A stretch of 29,444 nucleotides of DNA, from NCBI GenBank assembly GCA_002633005.1, contig NMRA01000465.1:27061-56504 (forward strand). Reading direction: 5' to 3'. Source of the stretch: Phoronis australis (lineage: Eukaryota; Phoronida; Phoronidae). The notes beneath the pieces were generated by a model that was given only the letters and a program-made list of their open reading frames with translations, did no database searches and had not been told where the DNA came from. Below, piece after piece: positions 12,301 to 20,135 of the stretch. The position numbers were made by a program, and so were the translations under genes. The first letter of the stretch is position 1, and every line of letters starts with the position of its first letter.

Positions 12301-13191
12301 AACCATTGCGACGAATGGCACGATGGTGTACTGGGACCTCCTTTTGTATTACACTCCTTGGTCAAATTACCCGAATGAAGGAATTTGGGTGAGGATTTAT
12401 ATCTTTTCACAACTAACTGTGTTTGTGAAAACAAAATTACAGAGGCGTAAGGCGACTCGCAGCATTCGTTCTCAATAGTTGCATACATGCAGACACACAA
12501 CTTCGCTTTCCCCAGCAGCTTTCTATCATATGTACATGTCAATGAGGCAATATTTTGGTAAAAGAAAGGACTGAGGGTACATACGGAGCTGCTCTGTGCC
12601 TGGCAGGAGATTCCACTTGAGTGAAAGTCCCACAACCTTTGACCTTGGATAAGTAGTGAACAAACTTCCACGCTTTTATGCGGTCCAAGGTGGTTCTACT
12701 GAATTTTTTTTCTTGCTACATGGTATATATTTCGTATTTGAAGTTTCCCAAGAAGGAAGATAAGGTATTTTGCTAGTTTTTTGTGAAGTATTGTAAAAAT
12801 GGCCAATTTTTGTGAATAAGGTTTGAGATATCCTTAAACTTGCCTCAGTACCTTTTAATAATATACAACCCAGCTAAACACAAGAATTTTATAGTATCCG
12901 CAGAGTTATAAGAGATACTACAGAAAAATATATATAAAACATCACTTAACAGTGAGTATGAAATGAGTTCGAGAAGAACTTCAAAAATACACAGACCCTA
13001 TGCCCACCAAACAATGAAACATTCAAGTCTGCGTAACAACCAAAAATTATGAAAAAAAATTGTTACATTACAAACACTTTTAAAACTAAAACTCAAAAGT
13101 AACATACCTTCCTGTTTCATCCATTTTACTATCTTGCCTTCAGTCATGGTGGGTGAGAGGGCCGGCATGTTAATCTTCATACCTTCAACAC
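197..13191 (-). CDS. PDHX: Pyruvate dehydrogenase complex component X (E3-binding protein), partial gene of six exons
   Basis: Six minus-strand exons (13108-13191, 8221-8321, 7314-7501, 5638-5736, 1613-1826, 197-272) join with matching phases into about 253 residues. The domain order is that of E3BP: one lipoyl domain, Ala/Pro linker, peripheral subunit-binding domain, second linker, then the start of the acyltransferase-like core. E3BP is a non-catalytic mitochondrial matrix subunit that tethers dihydrolipoamide dehydrogenase (E3) to the E2 core. PDHX is preferred over the paralogue DLAT because there is one lipoyl domain, the lipoyl domain ends in DWKEVDIP (vertebrate PDHX has a similar DWKHVEIP), and the core begins with [10 protein letters not shown]. 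The mitochondrial presequence exon was not identified, and the C-terminal catalytic-like exons lie left of base 1. Introns of 0.8-5 kb are packed with transposons. The identification is firm; the PDHX/DLAT choice is slightly less so. Confidence 0.92.
518..868. repeat. Degenerate MITE with direct and inverted copies of a GTTCCGC-rich unit
   Basis: A ~130-bp unit occurs at about 520-660 and again at 689-820. Both copies contain a GACAGTTG...GGAAC..TT motif and end in ATGCAYTCCATWATCAATACC. The first ~34 bases of the second unit recur inverted at 832-865 (ATAATTAGTTGATCAATGTG against its complement). So 689-865 is a foldback element and the upstream unit is a tandem relative. A further GTGTGGAACCATTCCGCACAC palindromic motif lies near 972. 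The rest of the intron from 273 to 1612 shows nothing coding. Confidence 0.65.
1613..1826 (-). CDS. PDHX: PDHX exon: second linker and start of acyltransferase-like core
   Basis: The 214-nt exon (acceptor GTATTCCAG, donor AAA|GTAAGA) starts [10 protein letters not shown], which finishes the subunit-binding domain. A Pro/Ala/Val linker follows with a run of five prolines (KVPPPPPSD). It then enters the core with [21 protein letters not shown]2/E3BP proteins carry [17 protein letters not shown] here. It ends in phase 0, matching the start of the next exon. Confidence 0.94.
2797..4895 (-). mobile_element. Kolobok-like DNA transposon with TTAA target duplication
   Basis: The ends are AGGAGAGTGCCACCCAAA at 2797 and its inverted counterpart AGGAGAATGCCACCCGAT reading in from 4895. 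Both are flanked by TTAA (2793-2796 and 4896-4899). A TTAA target together with a THAP-domain ORF are features of the Kolobok superfamily; P elements also carry THAP domains but make 8-bp duplications. The insertion point is confirmed by the uninterrupted paralogous sequence near 9800-9825. At 2099 bp, with only a 140-residue ORF and no recognisable catalytic domain, it looks like an internally deleted or decayed copy. Confidence 0.72.
4301..4723 (-). CDS. THAP-type zinc-finger ORF of the Kolobok-like transposon
   Basis: The 140-residue ORF starts [19 protein letters not shown], then has the FFPFP strand, Trp35, a C59-x2-N62 pair followed by F63, and GVPSVF at 92-97. This is the order of a THAP domain (C-x2-4-C, W, C-x2-H-F, AVPTLF box), the DNA-binding finger of Kolobok and P-type transposases. 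The fourth zinc ligand appears to be Asn62 instead of His, a one-base change, so zinc binding may be lost. The ATG at 4723 is preferred because THAP domains usually start one to three residues before the first Cys; a GTG lies four codons upstream. The ORF starts about 170 bp inside the transposon end. Downstream transposase exons were not found. Confidence 0.62.
   Translation of the reverse strand: MVWCIDPACANYEAARKAGITFFPFPREFMMLRKWLAAVKNEKYAVNTTYEAIKHLCVCGQNFIDSDFTDECRLTKQLMPGQRKRLKLKSHGVPSVFVFGRQETKKRGSVVDQSSIIESVVGHENRQLQLIQGMRTLRFT
5638..5736 (-). CDS. PDHX: PDHX exon: peripheral subunit-binding domain
   Basis: The 99-nt exon (acceptor TGTTTCAG, donor GG|GTGAGT) encodes [17 protein letters not shown], then [14 protein letters not shown]. 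This is the peripheral subunit-binding domain pattern: SPAxRxLLxxxGI followed by GTGPxGRIxKxDV. In E3BP this small helical domain binds the E3 dimer. The split Gly codon at the donor is completed by the next exon, giving the usual LLKGDVLRYI. Confidence 0.93.
5740..7090. other. PDHX intron, no feature recognised
   Basis: AT-rich intronic sequence between two PDHX exons and the SINE-like segment. About 60 bp near 6100-6165 (a TTTTTGTCTTTTTATCA core followed by TCATGACCA) resembles 430-490, suggesting a small shared repeat. No coding or RNA feature was seen. Confidence 0.6.
7095..7185 (-). repeat. tRNA-derived SINE-like segment
   Basis: On the minus strand there is an A-box-like TAGATCAGTGG (7161-7171) followed by a B-box-like GGGTTCACGCC (7117-7127). 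The spacing is about that of a tRNA pol III promoter. The sequence does not fold into a complete tRNA: there is no clear acceptor-stem pairing. It therefore reads as the head of a tRNA-derived SINE. It lies in a PDHX intron about 130 bp from the 7314-7501 exon, in the same orientation as the gene. Confidence 0.5.
7314..7501 (-). CDS. PDHX: PDHX exon: end of lipoyl domain and Ala/Pro linker
   Basis: The 188-nt exon has acceptor CTCAATAG and donor CCACCAG|GTGGGT. It begins [20 protein letters not shown] and closes the lipoyl fold with DWKEVDIP. An Ala/Pro/Glu-rich flexible linker follows ([15 protein letters not shown]). Linkers of this kind let the lipoyl arm swing between active sites. It ends with the first two bases of an Arg codon that the next exon completes, leading into the subunit-binding domain. 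The opposite strand is also open here but shows no recognisable protein. Confidence 0.93.
8221..8321 (-). CDS. PDHX: PDHX exon: lipoyl-lysine hairpin
   Basis: The 101-nt exon has acceptor TTTCTGTAG and donor CTG|GTGTGT. It completes a Gly codon and continues [20 protein letters not shown]. The lysine of the IQTDKS turn sits where E2 and E3BP proteins carry lipoic acid (consensus ETDKA), so lipoylation is expected from family knowledge. It ends [10 protein letters not shown], the usual strand after the lipoyl turn, in phase 0. Confidence 0.94.
8322..9232. other. PDHX intron, no feature recognised
   Basis: AT-rich sequence between the lipoyl-lysine exon and the second copy of the TIR element. 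No exon, RNA gene or clear repeat was seen in it. Confidence 0.5.
9351..9404. repeat. (ATT)n microsatellite
   Basis: About 17 ATT units with one interruption (ATC). It lies at the position where copy 1 of the host element has only a short ATTATT, between GTACC and GTTAACACC. The array has therefore expanded inside copy 2. Confidence 0.95.
10422..10638. repeat. Two-copy ~108-bp tandem repeat
   Basis: Copies at 10422-10529 and 10530-10638 each start CTGCA. They share RTAGAYRAWGCACAWKA, then GGTTCACAACTT or GGGTCACAACTT, then TTTAACTWATTCAAC-like ends. The copies are diverged by perhaps a quarter. They lie inside the 2.3-kb nested element. Confidence 0.75.
11710..11915. repeat. Three-copy ~70-bp tandem repeat
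   Basis: Anchors ACCTATTTTGCACTCCTCCC (11737), ACCTGTTATGCACTCCTCTC (11808) and ACCTGTTTTGTACTCCTCCC (11878) recur at 71- and 70-bp spacing. Each is preceded by TTTGGCACC or a similar sequence and followed by a C-rich stretch. The open frames across it are repeats of the same motif, not evidence of a gene. It lies inside the 2.3-kb nested element. Confidence 0.85.
13108..13191 (-). CDS. PDHX: PDHX exon: start of lipoyl domain
   Basis: The exon encodes 27 full codons, including [20 protein letters not shown], the classic first strand and turn of a 2-oxoacid dehydrogenase lipoyl domain (MPxLSPTMxEGxIxxW). The acceptor reads TTGTTCAG and the donor G|GTATGT. Two bases at the 5' end complete a codon begun in an upstream exon, so the upstream exon must end in phase 1. 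One base (G) at the 3' end is completed by the next exon to give Gly. Confidence 0.93.
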
Positions 13192-13765
13192 CTGAACAAT
13201 ACAGCATGTCACACTGGTTACATATAATTGGATATCAATTTTGATAATGCTTAGAGCTAAAACAAGATGGATTTTAACTAGATTCAGGTCTCTAATGAAA
13301 GCTGGGGATGTCAAGTAAGATGAATTCATAAAATGCCCGGGCCTATTTCTTGAAAGTGTCTCAAGACTGATTTTTTAACATAAGTGTATCATTTTCAACA
13401 TCTTTTCATATTAATTTGTACTTCCATATAAATTATGTGGTATTTATGGAAAACTCAATGTAACACAACATATTTTCCTGGGCTTTCGAATGAGGTCATG
13501 CAAGAGAGGATCAAGAAACAAAAAAATTAACAACCGATAGAAGATAACATGACTTGGCCGACAACCAGCTACACGATAAAAGTTGTGCAGGTAACCAGTT
13601 TCACTGAATAATGACTATCAATGGTACTGTCACTATAGCCTTGGTGCAAAGCTGTACGCTAAATATACAGCTTGCTCCAATGTGGGTAAAAATGGTCATA
13701 AAATCTGACACAAAATTTGTGTCATTAAGAACTACACTCTTCTTTCAGTAAAATAATTATTTACC

Positions 13766-14184
13766 GGTGTTGGAAAAATTGGCGATCCATCATTATTCCG
13801 CTGCAAATGTTGTGGAGAAATCTTTTGCATCGGCTTTTGGACTCATGAAATATTGCGTCACCTATTGGCCAGTTTCTTTTTTGCCAATTCTTAAATCAAC
13901 TGTTCTTCTTTCACGAGGTTGCGTACATGTCACAACAAATCATCAGAACTGGTTTCATTTCGTTACAAGTTTTTAATATTTTAATAACAGCAAACCGAAT
14001 TCCAGAAGAAATTTTGCACCTGCGAAACTGTCATCATTTCCCGAGAGATATCGCAAAAATTTAGGAAATGGTGTGTACACGTGTCTAGAGTGTACTGTTT
14101 TCAAAACAACGACAGACTTTTCTTTGTTACAAAAGGCAGAGAATTATGCAAGAAAATGATGTTTATTAGATTGTTTTTCACTAA
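13766..14184. promoter_or_regulatory. Candidate divergent PDHX/FAIM promoter region
   Basis: On the minus strand a CCAAT box (13864-13868) is followed eight bases later by TGACGCAA (13853-13860), a CRE/AP-1-like site. Roughly 100 bases further is a good donor, CACCG|GTAAAT, at about 13766. On the plus strand a short ATG exon with a donor lies at 14185. This arrangement would suit a bidirectional promoter with PDHX on the left and FAIM on the right. No minus-strand ATG here gives the phase needed by the 13191 exon, so the PDHX first exon is not proven. Confidence 0.3.
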
Positions 14185-14202
14185 ATGGCTGCAACGGGCA
14201 AG
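14185..14202 (+). CDS. FAIM: Candidate first coding exon of FAIM (six codons)
   Basis: An ATG directly after an in-frame TAA (14182-14184) encodes MAATGK and runs into a strong donor, AAG|GTGAGT. It ends in phase 0. The FAIM exon at 25720 starts in phase 0 with CTAACTGCTATG, so the splice would give MAATGKLTAMSDNN with no stop. Vertebrate FAIM also has a longer isoform with an N-terminal extension. The intron would be 11.5 kb and other six-codon matches are possible by chance, so this is an inference from phase and splice quality only. Confidence 0.3.
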
Positions 14203-14332
14203 GTGAGTGCAGGTTAACTCCCCCATGCCAGTCGTTGGCGCTCAATGTTGATACAGGTTTCACGACGAGGTGATGAGCAGAACTACGCGGGCCGTACAAA
14301 ATTACGGGATCTAACGGAGCTCAACACACAGT

Positions 14333-14822
14333 CAGGCCTTTATCCAGGATTTCAAAAATAGGGTGTCCAAAATGGGGTTCCCAATATTCCAGGCCGTCCA
14401 TGATTCCGACGCGTAACCCCCCACCCCCAGCAATCCCCCCAAACACACAGATTTTTTTACAAAAAATGCATAGACCAAGGTTTTTACATCTAAGTTTACC
14501 ACACAGCCTTCTGTAGTGAGCATTTTCACTAAAAACAACTGTAGACTAAGACTTCTACAATGCTATCAACCAAGTGTGACCATAGCAACATTGTATATAT
14601 TTTGTATATACATTGTATATTTCTTCCTGCTTTGAAAAAAGAGCCCCCACTGTGAGCCTTCAGATGCTTCCTAGTATTCATGACAGTGGATGAGTCCAAA
14701 CTTAGAAGGTTCCTATTGGCAGTGGGCGTCCAAATGATACATTGGGTGTCCTTGTCAGGGCATCCACATTAGTGCTAGGGCGTCCATTTGGATGCCCAGG
14801 ACCTACGCTGCATAAAGGCCTG
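14333..14822. mobile_element. hAT-type MITE with 8-bp target duplication
   Basis: The termini are CAGGCCTTTATCCAGG and, inverted, CAGGCCTTTATGCAGC. They are flanked on both sides by the identical octamer CACACAGT (14325-14332 and 14823-14830). CA-starting TIRs and 8-bp target duplications are diagnostic of hAT. The 490-bp interior contains GGGTGTCC and GGCGTCCA motifs in both orientations but no transposase, so it is non-autonomous. A frame of about 68 codons on the minus strand inside it is not gene-like. Confidence 0.85.
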
Positions 14823-15377
14823 CACACAGTGGTACCTAGCTATATTTTGACGATAATCTTGAGACAGCTAGCTGGCTGGTGTCACCATAGATTATAGACA
14901 ACAGATTTGCAACTCTCACATTTTCTTGCATAATATCCTAGAGGTGTCACTTTCCTAAATTACCAATTTCAGTTTCCCATTAGTGTATTATGACGGGAAA
15001 TTCTCGCATCTATTTTACTGTCCAGTAGACCGAAAGAAAATAATTTTGACATTGAAACGCTGTTCAAAGTCTTCCAATGATAGAACTGTTGGTATCGTGA
15101 GTACTTGTGACACCCGAGCATACAACATCCGACCAAGATTAGCAGACCACGGAAGTAGCCGGAAGTAAAACTTTTGTCAGGTGTTGCTAATGAATAGTGT
15201 AATATTGTAAGTAACCACAATCGAATTCAATCATATATAATGTATTAGATATAAGAACTGCATCAAAGCACATACAACGAGATTCAAGTCCAATGATTAA
15301 CTAACTAAGTAGCATCTAGCAGTGAGAGTCATTATAAGGACATGCAATCTAAGGAGTAAGGTCATGGGGTTCATATA

Positions 15378-16306
15378 GACAATGACCATAGCCTCTGTTG
15401 GCCCGAAGCAGAGGCAATGCAGAGGCTATAGGCGCTCTGTACGCCGGAAGCTTTTCGGCGAATTATGCCTCGCACCGACTAAACCATCAAAGTCACGTTG
15501 TTATAAATACCTTTTGCGCANCCTTACATGAGTCTTTATGACCATCAATGTCAAACTTTGTCACCAGTTTTCCAAGTCTGATTTTTTGCCGTTCAAAAAT
15601 GCAGTTTTACTGACATGAAAAAATGCAAAATATGACTTTATAGCCAAATAGGTTATATCTCGGTAACCAAAGGTCATTGAGTGCAAATATTGCAGCAGTG
15701 TACTTTGGGCAAGCATCCCAACACATGCACAAAGTATTAGTTCTGTATGAATTTTTGAGTATATAGTGATTTTTCATTTTCATATGGTTTTTATATGGAA
15801 TCATTCTTAAATGTCATATCAACAGCATTTATTTTTATCAAATACAAACAATAATTCATTGAAATACAAACAGTTTCAAGTAACGCCAATTAAAGACAAG
15901 TATAAGTGGTGGCATTTTGGAAACGAACATTTGACTGACAAGACCGCAATGGCTCACCTTTGGCCTATTTAAAATTTGAGGTGATGAAGTCACATCACCT
16001 AGCGAGCGCGGTAAAAATTGGAGCGTGCGCGGTACAAAAATTTTGATTTCACGATTTTGGGAACTGAAATAGGTACTGCTCGAAGAAAAAGTTTCAAAAC
16101 GGGAGTATTTGTTCGAGTTGGAAGGACTTAAACACATCGACAACCTTCTAAGGTGTTCCTCTATGCACAAAAGGTATTTATAACAACGTGACTTTGATGG
16201 TTTAGTCGGTGCGAGGCATAATTCGCCGAAAAGCTTCCGGCGTACAGAGCGCCTATAGCCTCTGCATCGCCTCTGCTTCGGGCCAACAGAGGCGATGGTC
16301 ATTGCC
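15378..16306. mobile_element. MITE with 143-bp terminal inverted repeats and TA flanks
   Basis: Bases 15378-15520 are the inverted complement of 16164-16306 with few mismatches. The outer ends read GACAATGACCATAGCC and GGCAATGACCATCGCC. Both ends are flanked by TA (15376-15377 and 16307-16308). The 643-bp centre is AT-rich and holds no convincing gene; frames of up to 148 codons run through the TIR and are chance. TA flanks suggest mobilisation by a Tc1/mariner-like transposase. A diverged relative lies at 17689-18094. One base (15521) is an N next to the left TIR. Confidence 0.85.
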
Positions 16307-16542
16307 TACAGGGACACTTGTAAAATAGCATATTAGGTGAAATTTGTATGAGATTTGTGTTCCGTGGACTTTTTGTTCGTCAACAGGCGTGATTTCACGT
16401 AACTTCCTCAAAGTGGCACCCAGTGAGAGAAACTCTAGCAAACCCCAACAGATTTTCATGGATATGTTCAAGTTATCTTGACAAAATTGTATCCAGAGTA
16501 GTGGTGATATGTTAATTAGAACTCCATGTACATATATCGCAG

Positions 16543-16673
16543 GCGGCAAAGCACTGAAAAACTGGGGGCTCCCCTCAGAACCTCTGTGGTGCACCGCTTA
16601 TAGACCATTTGCGGCGTAGTGCTGAAAAAAGTGAGGGGGCTATAACCTCCCCTAGCCCCCTATGGTGCACCGC
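16543..16673. repeat. Imperfect tandem duplication of ~60 bp
   Basis: The units at 16543-16597 and 16611-16673 both start GCGGC, contain GTGCTGAAAAA or CACTGAAAAA, then a G-run and CCCCT, and end GGTGCACCGC. This resembles the end of a transposon in tandem, but the full element could not be delimited. Confidence 0.6.
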
Positions 16674-17491
16674 CCATGCCATGTATATGCATGTTTCATT
16701 TGATTTTATTTGCTGTATTTTGAAATGAGTAACTTTTTATGGTGATGTACTATCGTCCCTGTATGCCTGCAGCATTCAGGCCATGTAATTGCCTACTTAC
16801 AGCCCAGCCACTGCTAGCCCTGTTAACAAGTTAAACCGAGCTGTATGAATATTAGCATCAAAAAACACATAGGGACTAGGGCATGCAAATTTTAAATAGA
16901 CCTCTGTTGTGAACACTGAAATTTCACTCCGGCTGCTCATCACTTTGTTATGACACAGCACATATAAATACCATACCGGTATAATGAGTGCTAGGTCATA
17001 TGGATTGGTCACACAGGGGAAGTGTCCGGAGAATACCATTAGGCACCAACCCGCACTCATTGTCATCAATTTCAATTATGATAATTAGCATGGATTATTT
17101 AATGGATTTGATAAACCACTGGCCTGGCAGTAATTTGGGAACTTATGGTAGTTTCAACTGGCGCAGGCATCAGTTTGGCTCTCCAACCCTCACCGAATTG
17201 ACGTGCGCCAAATCAGTTTGGCGTAGGCTGCAACGGATACACTGAGATACAGTACCACCAAAGGAAGCTATCTATGCCTCTCAGTTAGCTAACTATATTG
17301 GGATACTGGGGCTACAATAGTTCCTATCACTATCAGTTTCTGTGTACACTCATTTCATCCCCATGAATTTTAACAGGAGTAATCCAATTCCGACCACTGT
17401 GTAAGAAGTTTTCACCTCGTCAAAAATACATACCTTAAATTGTGACTTGTAAAAGCACTTAACTTTCTGATCCTTCGTGGTTCTTTGCATA

Positions 17492-17508
17492 ATATATATA
17501 TATATATA
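17492..17508. repeat. (AT)n microsatellite
   Basis: Uninterrupted AT dinucleotides, about eight units. The surrounding 16680-17688 shows no recognisable gene. Confidence 0.9.
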
Positions 17509-17688
17509 CGGTAACCTCGATGAAGAATGTCTATAGGAATTAAGATGGGTTTCGCAAAGAATTCCAATTTCTAACTCCACTTTTTGGTGGCTGTTAACTT
17601 TTTCACTGTGCGCGATAACCACGAAGCAAGGCAGGTCAGTTGACATCATGTGAGTTAGACCACTACAGGTCAGACAGAGCTGAACCTA

Positions 17689-18094
17689 GACAATACCACC
17701 ATCTCAACTGGCCAAATAAACGGTGTCAGATCCCTTAGGCCCTCCATATGCGAGAAGCTTTTCAGCAAAATACGCCTCACACTGATGAAACCATCAAAAT
17801 CATTTTGCTGTATGACATCATATCGCTCAGCGGAAACAGTGTAAAAATGGCCAGTTGCCAATTTAGGCAACTGAACGAAAAAAATTGATTGTGGGAGTAT
17901 TTGTTTGAACTGGGAAGGGTTAAAGACATCAATGATCTCCTAAGGTGTCCCTCTGTTTGAAAAAGGTACTTATGGCAATGTGACTGATGGTTTAATCAGT
18001 GTTTGGCATAATTCGCTGAAAAATTTTGCCATATGAAGTGTCTATGGGATGGCCCCCATCTCTACTGGGCCAGTTGAGATGGTGGTACTGATCT
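17689..18094. mobile_element. Shorter relative of the 15378-16306 MITE
   Basis: Inverted ends share ACCACCATCTCAACTGGCC (left from ~17694, right as its complement ending ~18086). The left end GACAATACC is preceded by TA. The interior matches the other copy: GGGAGTATTTGTT, then AAGGTGTYCCTCT, then GGTTTARTCRGTG and GCATAATTCGC. This copy lacks about half the centre of the longer one and is more diverged. It ends about 45 bp before the LTR element. Confidence 0.75.
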
Positions 18095-18142
18095 TAAGTG
18101 GAGCCATTATCTGGAGGCTGACACTTTAAAAAAGTTGGATAG

Positions 18143-18287
18143 TGAAGTATTATCTGGCCGGTTAGAGGCGATAATAAAGACACCAGGTTTAGAACAGTAG
18201 GTTTATATTTGGAGACTAAGTACCGAGACGACTACTTCATTCACAGCAATATATGACTACGCTATATAGTAATACGATACTACAACA
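18143..18287 (-). repeat. 3' LTR of the Ty3-type element
   Basis: On the minus strand it starts TGTTGTAGTATCG and ends AATACTTCA, giving TG...CA ends. It is 145 bp, short for Ty3-type elements. It is preceded by the polypurine tract and followed by the GATAG duplication. Its first 28 bases match the 5' LTR remnant at 20136-20163 with two differences. Confidence 0.85.
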
Positions 18288-18300
18288 TCCCCCCTCTTTA
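18288..18300 (-). other. Polypurine tract
   Basis: AAAGAGGGGGGA on the minus strand lies immediately before the LTR's TGTTG. This is the expected position of the plus-strand primer for LTR-element reverse transcription. Confidence 0.85.
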
Positions 18301-18494
18301 GTAAATGTGGTTATAATACGGTTAGAACGTAATGATCAATGGTGATAACTTGATCTTGTAGCAGGTGCTAAGTAAGTAAGTATGATTACGCATAAGATAT
18401 CTTAGTAAGCTAGTGTCCTAATATTTAAACAAAATCCTTGTAGCGAGATGGTCTTGAAGTCTTTCGCTCAGATCTCCTGATGATGGACTCTGGT

Positions 18495-20134
18495 TCAGCT
18501 TAAAACTGCTGGTGTACAGCGAGAGTCCTCTGATGTGGCAGTAGATGTTGAGTGAGTAGGCGTGTCGTCGCTGAAATGAACACGTTTCGGCATCATGTCT
18601 CGTAAATGATGTCTATTGCGGCGAAGCCTAGTGCCATTTGGGGTTTCGACGATATAACTGTCCGGATTCTCATTTTGATGTACGATGGTACCCGGGCGCC
18701 AAGTCTTGGTTTCTTTATCGAGGATTCTAACATGCTGACCACGAAACAAGCTTGGAAGCGATTGTTTAAAGCATTGTTTGTCATGATGGTCCTTCATGTT
18801 TGTAGCTCGTTCATCCAATCTTCTGCGATGTGCATCCTCACCAGGTTCAGAGCGGCTCGGTAGAGTCGTGACTATTGGTCGGCCAAATAGCAATTCTGCT
18901 CATGATGGAAGTTTTGCGTCAATCGGAGTGGCTCTGAGCTGAAGCATTGCTAAGGCGATATCAGACTTTTGTCGTAAGCACTTCTTCACAACAGACTTAA
19001 TGTGTCTTACATGGCGTTCGATGAAGCCATTGCTGCGGAAGTAGTGAGATGAGCTGGTGACATGCTTGATGCCCCAAGAGGTGACAAATGCTTTGAAAGC
19101 TGAACCAGTGTATTGTGGTCCGTTGTCAGTCATAATTTCGTCTGGTTTTCCAAACATAGAGCAGTAGTCTCTAATCTTTGTGGTTATAGCATGACTGGTC
19201 ACTGACGTTTTCATTTCGTCAACTACAGGGTATTTCGAATATCTGTCAACGGTCAGCAAGAATTGTCTGCCATCAATCTCGAATAGGTCAGATGCGATTC
19301 ACTGCCATGGTCTGGAAGGTATATCATGGGGGTTGAGTGGTTGTCGTGGATTGGCATCTTGGAACTCCTGGCACTAAGTGGGCACGACTTGCATAGTCGG
19401 TCAATGTCTGCATTGGTATTTACCCAGTATACACTTTCTCGGGCTAACCGTCGGGTCTTCTCGACGCCTTGGTGCCCTTCGTGGAGTTGCCGTAAGATGT
19501 CGTCTCTCATCTGTTCAGGTATCAGAACTTGTCGTCCCTTGAACAGGATTCCGAATTCGACAGCTAGTTCGTCCTTGAAGGCCCAGTAGGGACGTGCCTG
19601 CTCAGGTAAGTCTTTTATGGTCTTGGGCCATCCTTGATAGACAATCTCCTTGATCAGGTTCAGCGTAGAGTCTTGGGTTGTCTCCACTCTAAGTCTCTCT
19701 CTCTTGTGGTCAGAGAAGTTAATGATGGCCATGTCAATGATCAGAGGATCATCGAGGTTGAGATTGACACCATCAATGCGTTCATCTAACTCGATTGTCG
19801 CACCATTTTCAGGGCTTAGTAGTCTACTCAGGGTATCGGCTAGAGTCATCTGGCTACCTGGTCTGTATACTACCTGGAAGTTGTACCCTTGTATCTTTAG
19901 TAGCATTCTTTGCAACCGTGGTGGAGCTGAGTGGAGTGGTTTCGAACATATACTGACAAGCGACTTATGGTCAGTTATCACGAGGAATGAAGTTCCGTAC
20001 AAGTAGGTGTGATACCTCTGTGTGCCATACAAAATGGCTAACATTTCGCGCTCGATGTTGGAATATCGAGACTGACAGTCGGTGAGCGTTTTGGACCCAA
20101 ATGCTGCTGGTTTGCCATCTTGAGTCAATGCCAC
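18495..20134 (-). pseudogene. Ty3-type pol fragment: RNase H, integrase zinc finger, integrase core and C-terminal domain
   Basis: From 20134 the frame reads an RNase H remnant (KPAAFGSKTL, IEREMLAI, ITDHKSL), lacking the first catalytic Asp and everything upstream. Next is the integrase zinc finger HEGH...CKSC near 19390-19450. The integrase core follows with its D, D and E residues visible (TVDRYSKYP, MTDNGPQYT, GFIERHVRHIK). Last is the basic C-terminal domain (TWRPGTIV, RRNRHHLR). Three lesions break it: a one-base shift near 19355, a TGA at 19299-19301, and a TGA at 18900-18902. It ends at the stop at 18495. In life these enzymes degrade the RNA template and insert the cDNA; this copy cannot. 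Confidence 0.9.
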
Positions 20135-20135
20135 A

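Larger units (their letters stand above)
10055..12360. mobile_element. Nested TIR element of about 2.3 kb without clear transposase
   Basis: The ends are inverted repeats: CAAGGAGTTTACTATAATAG at 10055 and CAAGGAGTGTAATACAAAAG reading in from 12360. Weaker matching continues inward for about 100 bp, for example GTTATCG...AACTAGC...CAAGTGG on both sides. The flanks are GCCAAAT (left) and GTCAAAT (right); the uninterrupted paralogue at ~2425 reads GTCCAAAT on the complementary strand. This implies a 7-8 bp target duplication, as made by hAT, P or MULE transposases. No convincing protein is encoded. The interior holds two minisatellites. The superfamily is undetermined. Confidence 0.62.
9233..12834. 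mobile_element. TIR element, copy 2 (about 1.29 kb), interrupted by a nested 2.3-kb element
   Basis: This is an inverted relative of 1921-5394. Bases ~9233-10054 match the complement of 5394 down to ~2430, skipping the Kolobok insertion. Bases 12361-12834 match the complement of ~2430 down to 1921. The right end reads out as the complement of AGGATATCTCAAACC and is followed by TA (12835-12836). The left end is diverged (TGTTATCTCAACCCTTATT). Both parts run in the same order and orientation as in copy 1, so this is one element split by an insertion, not two fragments. Shared landmarks include ACAGTTCATTGTT and CAGAGCAGCTCCGTATGTAC. Confidence 0.75.

Noticed and set aside
12222-12671. 149-codon open frame on the minus strand
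   Set aside because: It spans the other junction (12360) of the nested insertion and is not open in the paralogous sequence at 2100-2440.
13766-13830. Minus-strand ATG exons ending at the 13766 donor as the PDHX presequence
   Set aside because: The two ATG frames end in phase 0 and phase 2, while the next PDHX exon needs phase 1. The phase-1 frame has stops and no ATG.
13767-13976. 69-codon plus-strand open frame
   Set aside because: No motif is recognisable; it lies opposite the candidate promoter and is short enough to be chance in AT-rich DNA.
15856-16594. Two minus-strand open frames of 113-148 codons
   Set aside because: They run through or beside the right TIR of the MITE at 15378-16306; the composition is not protein-like and no motif is recognisable.
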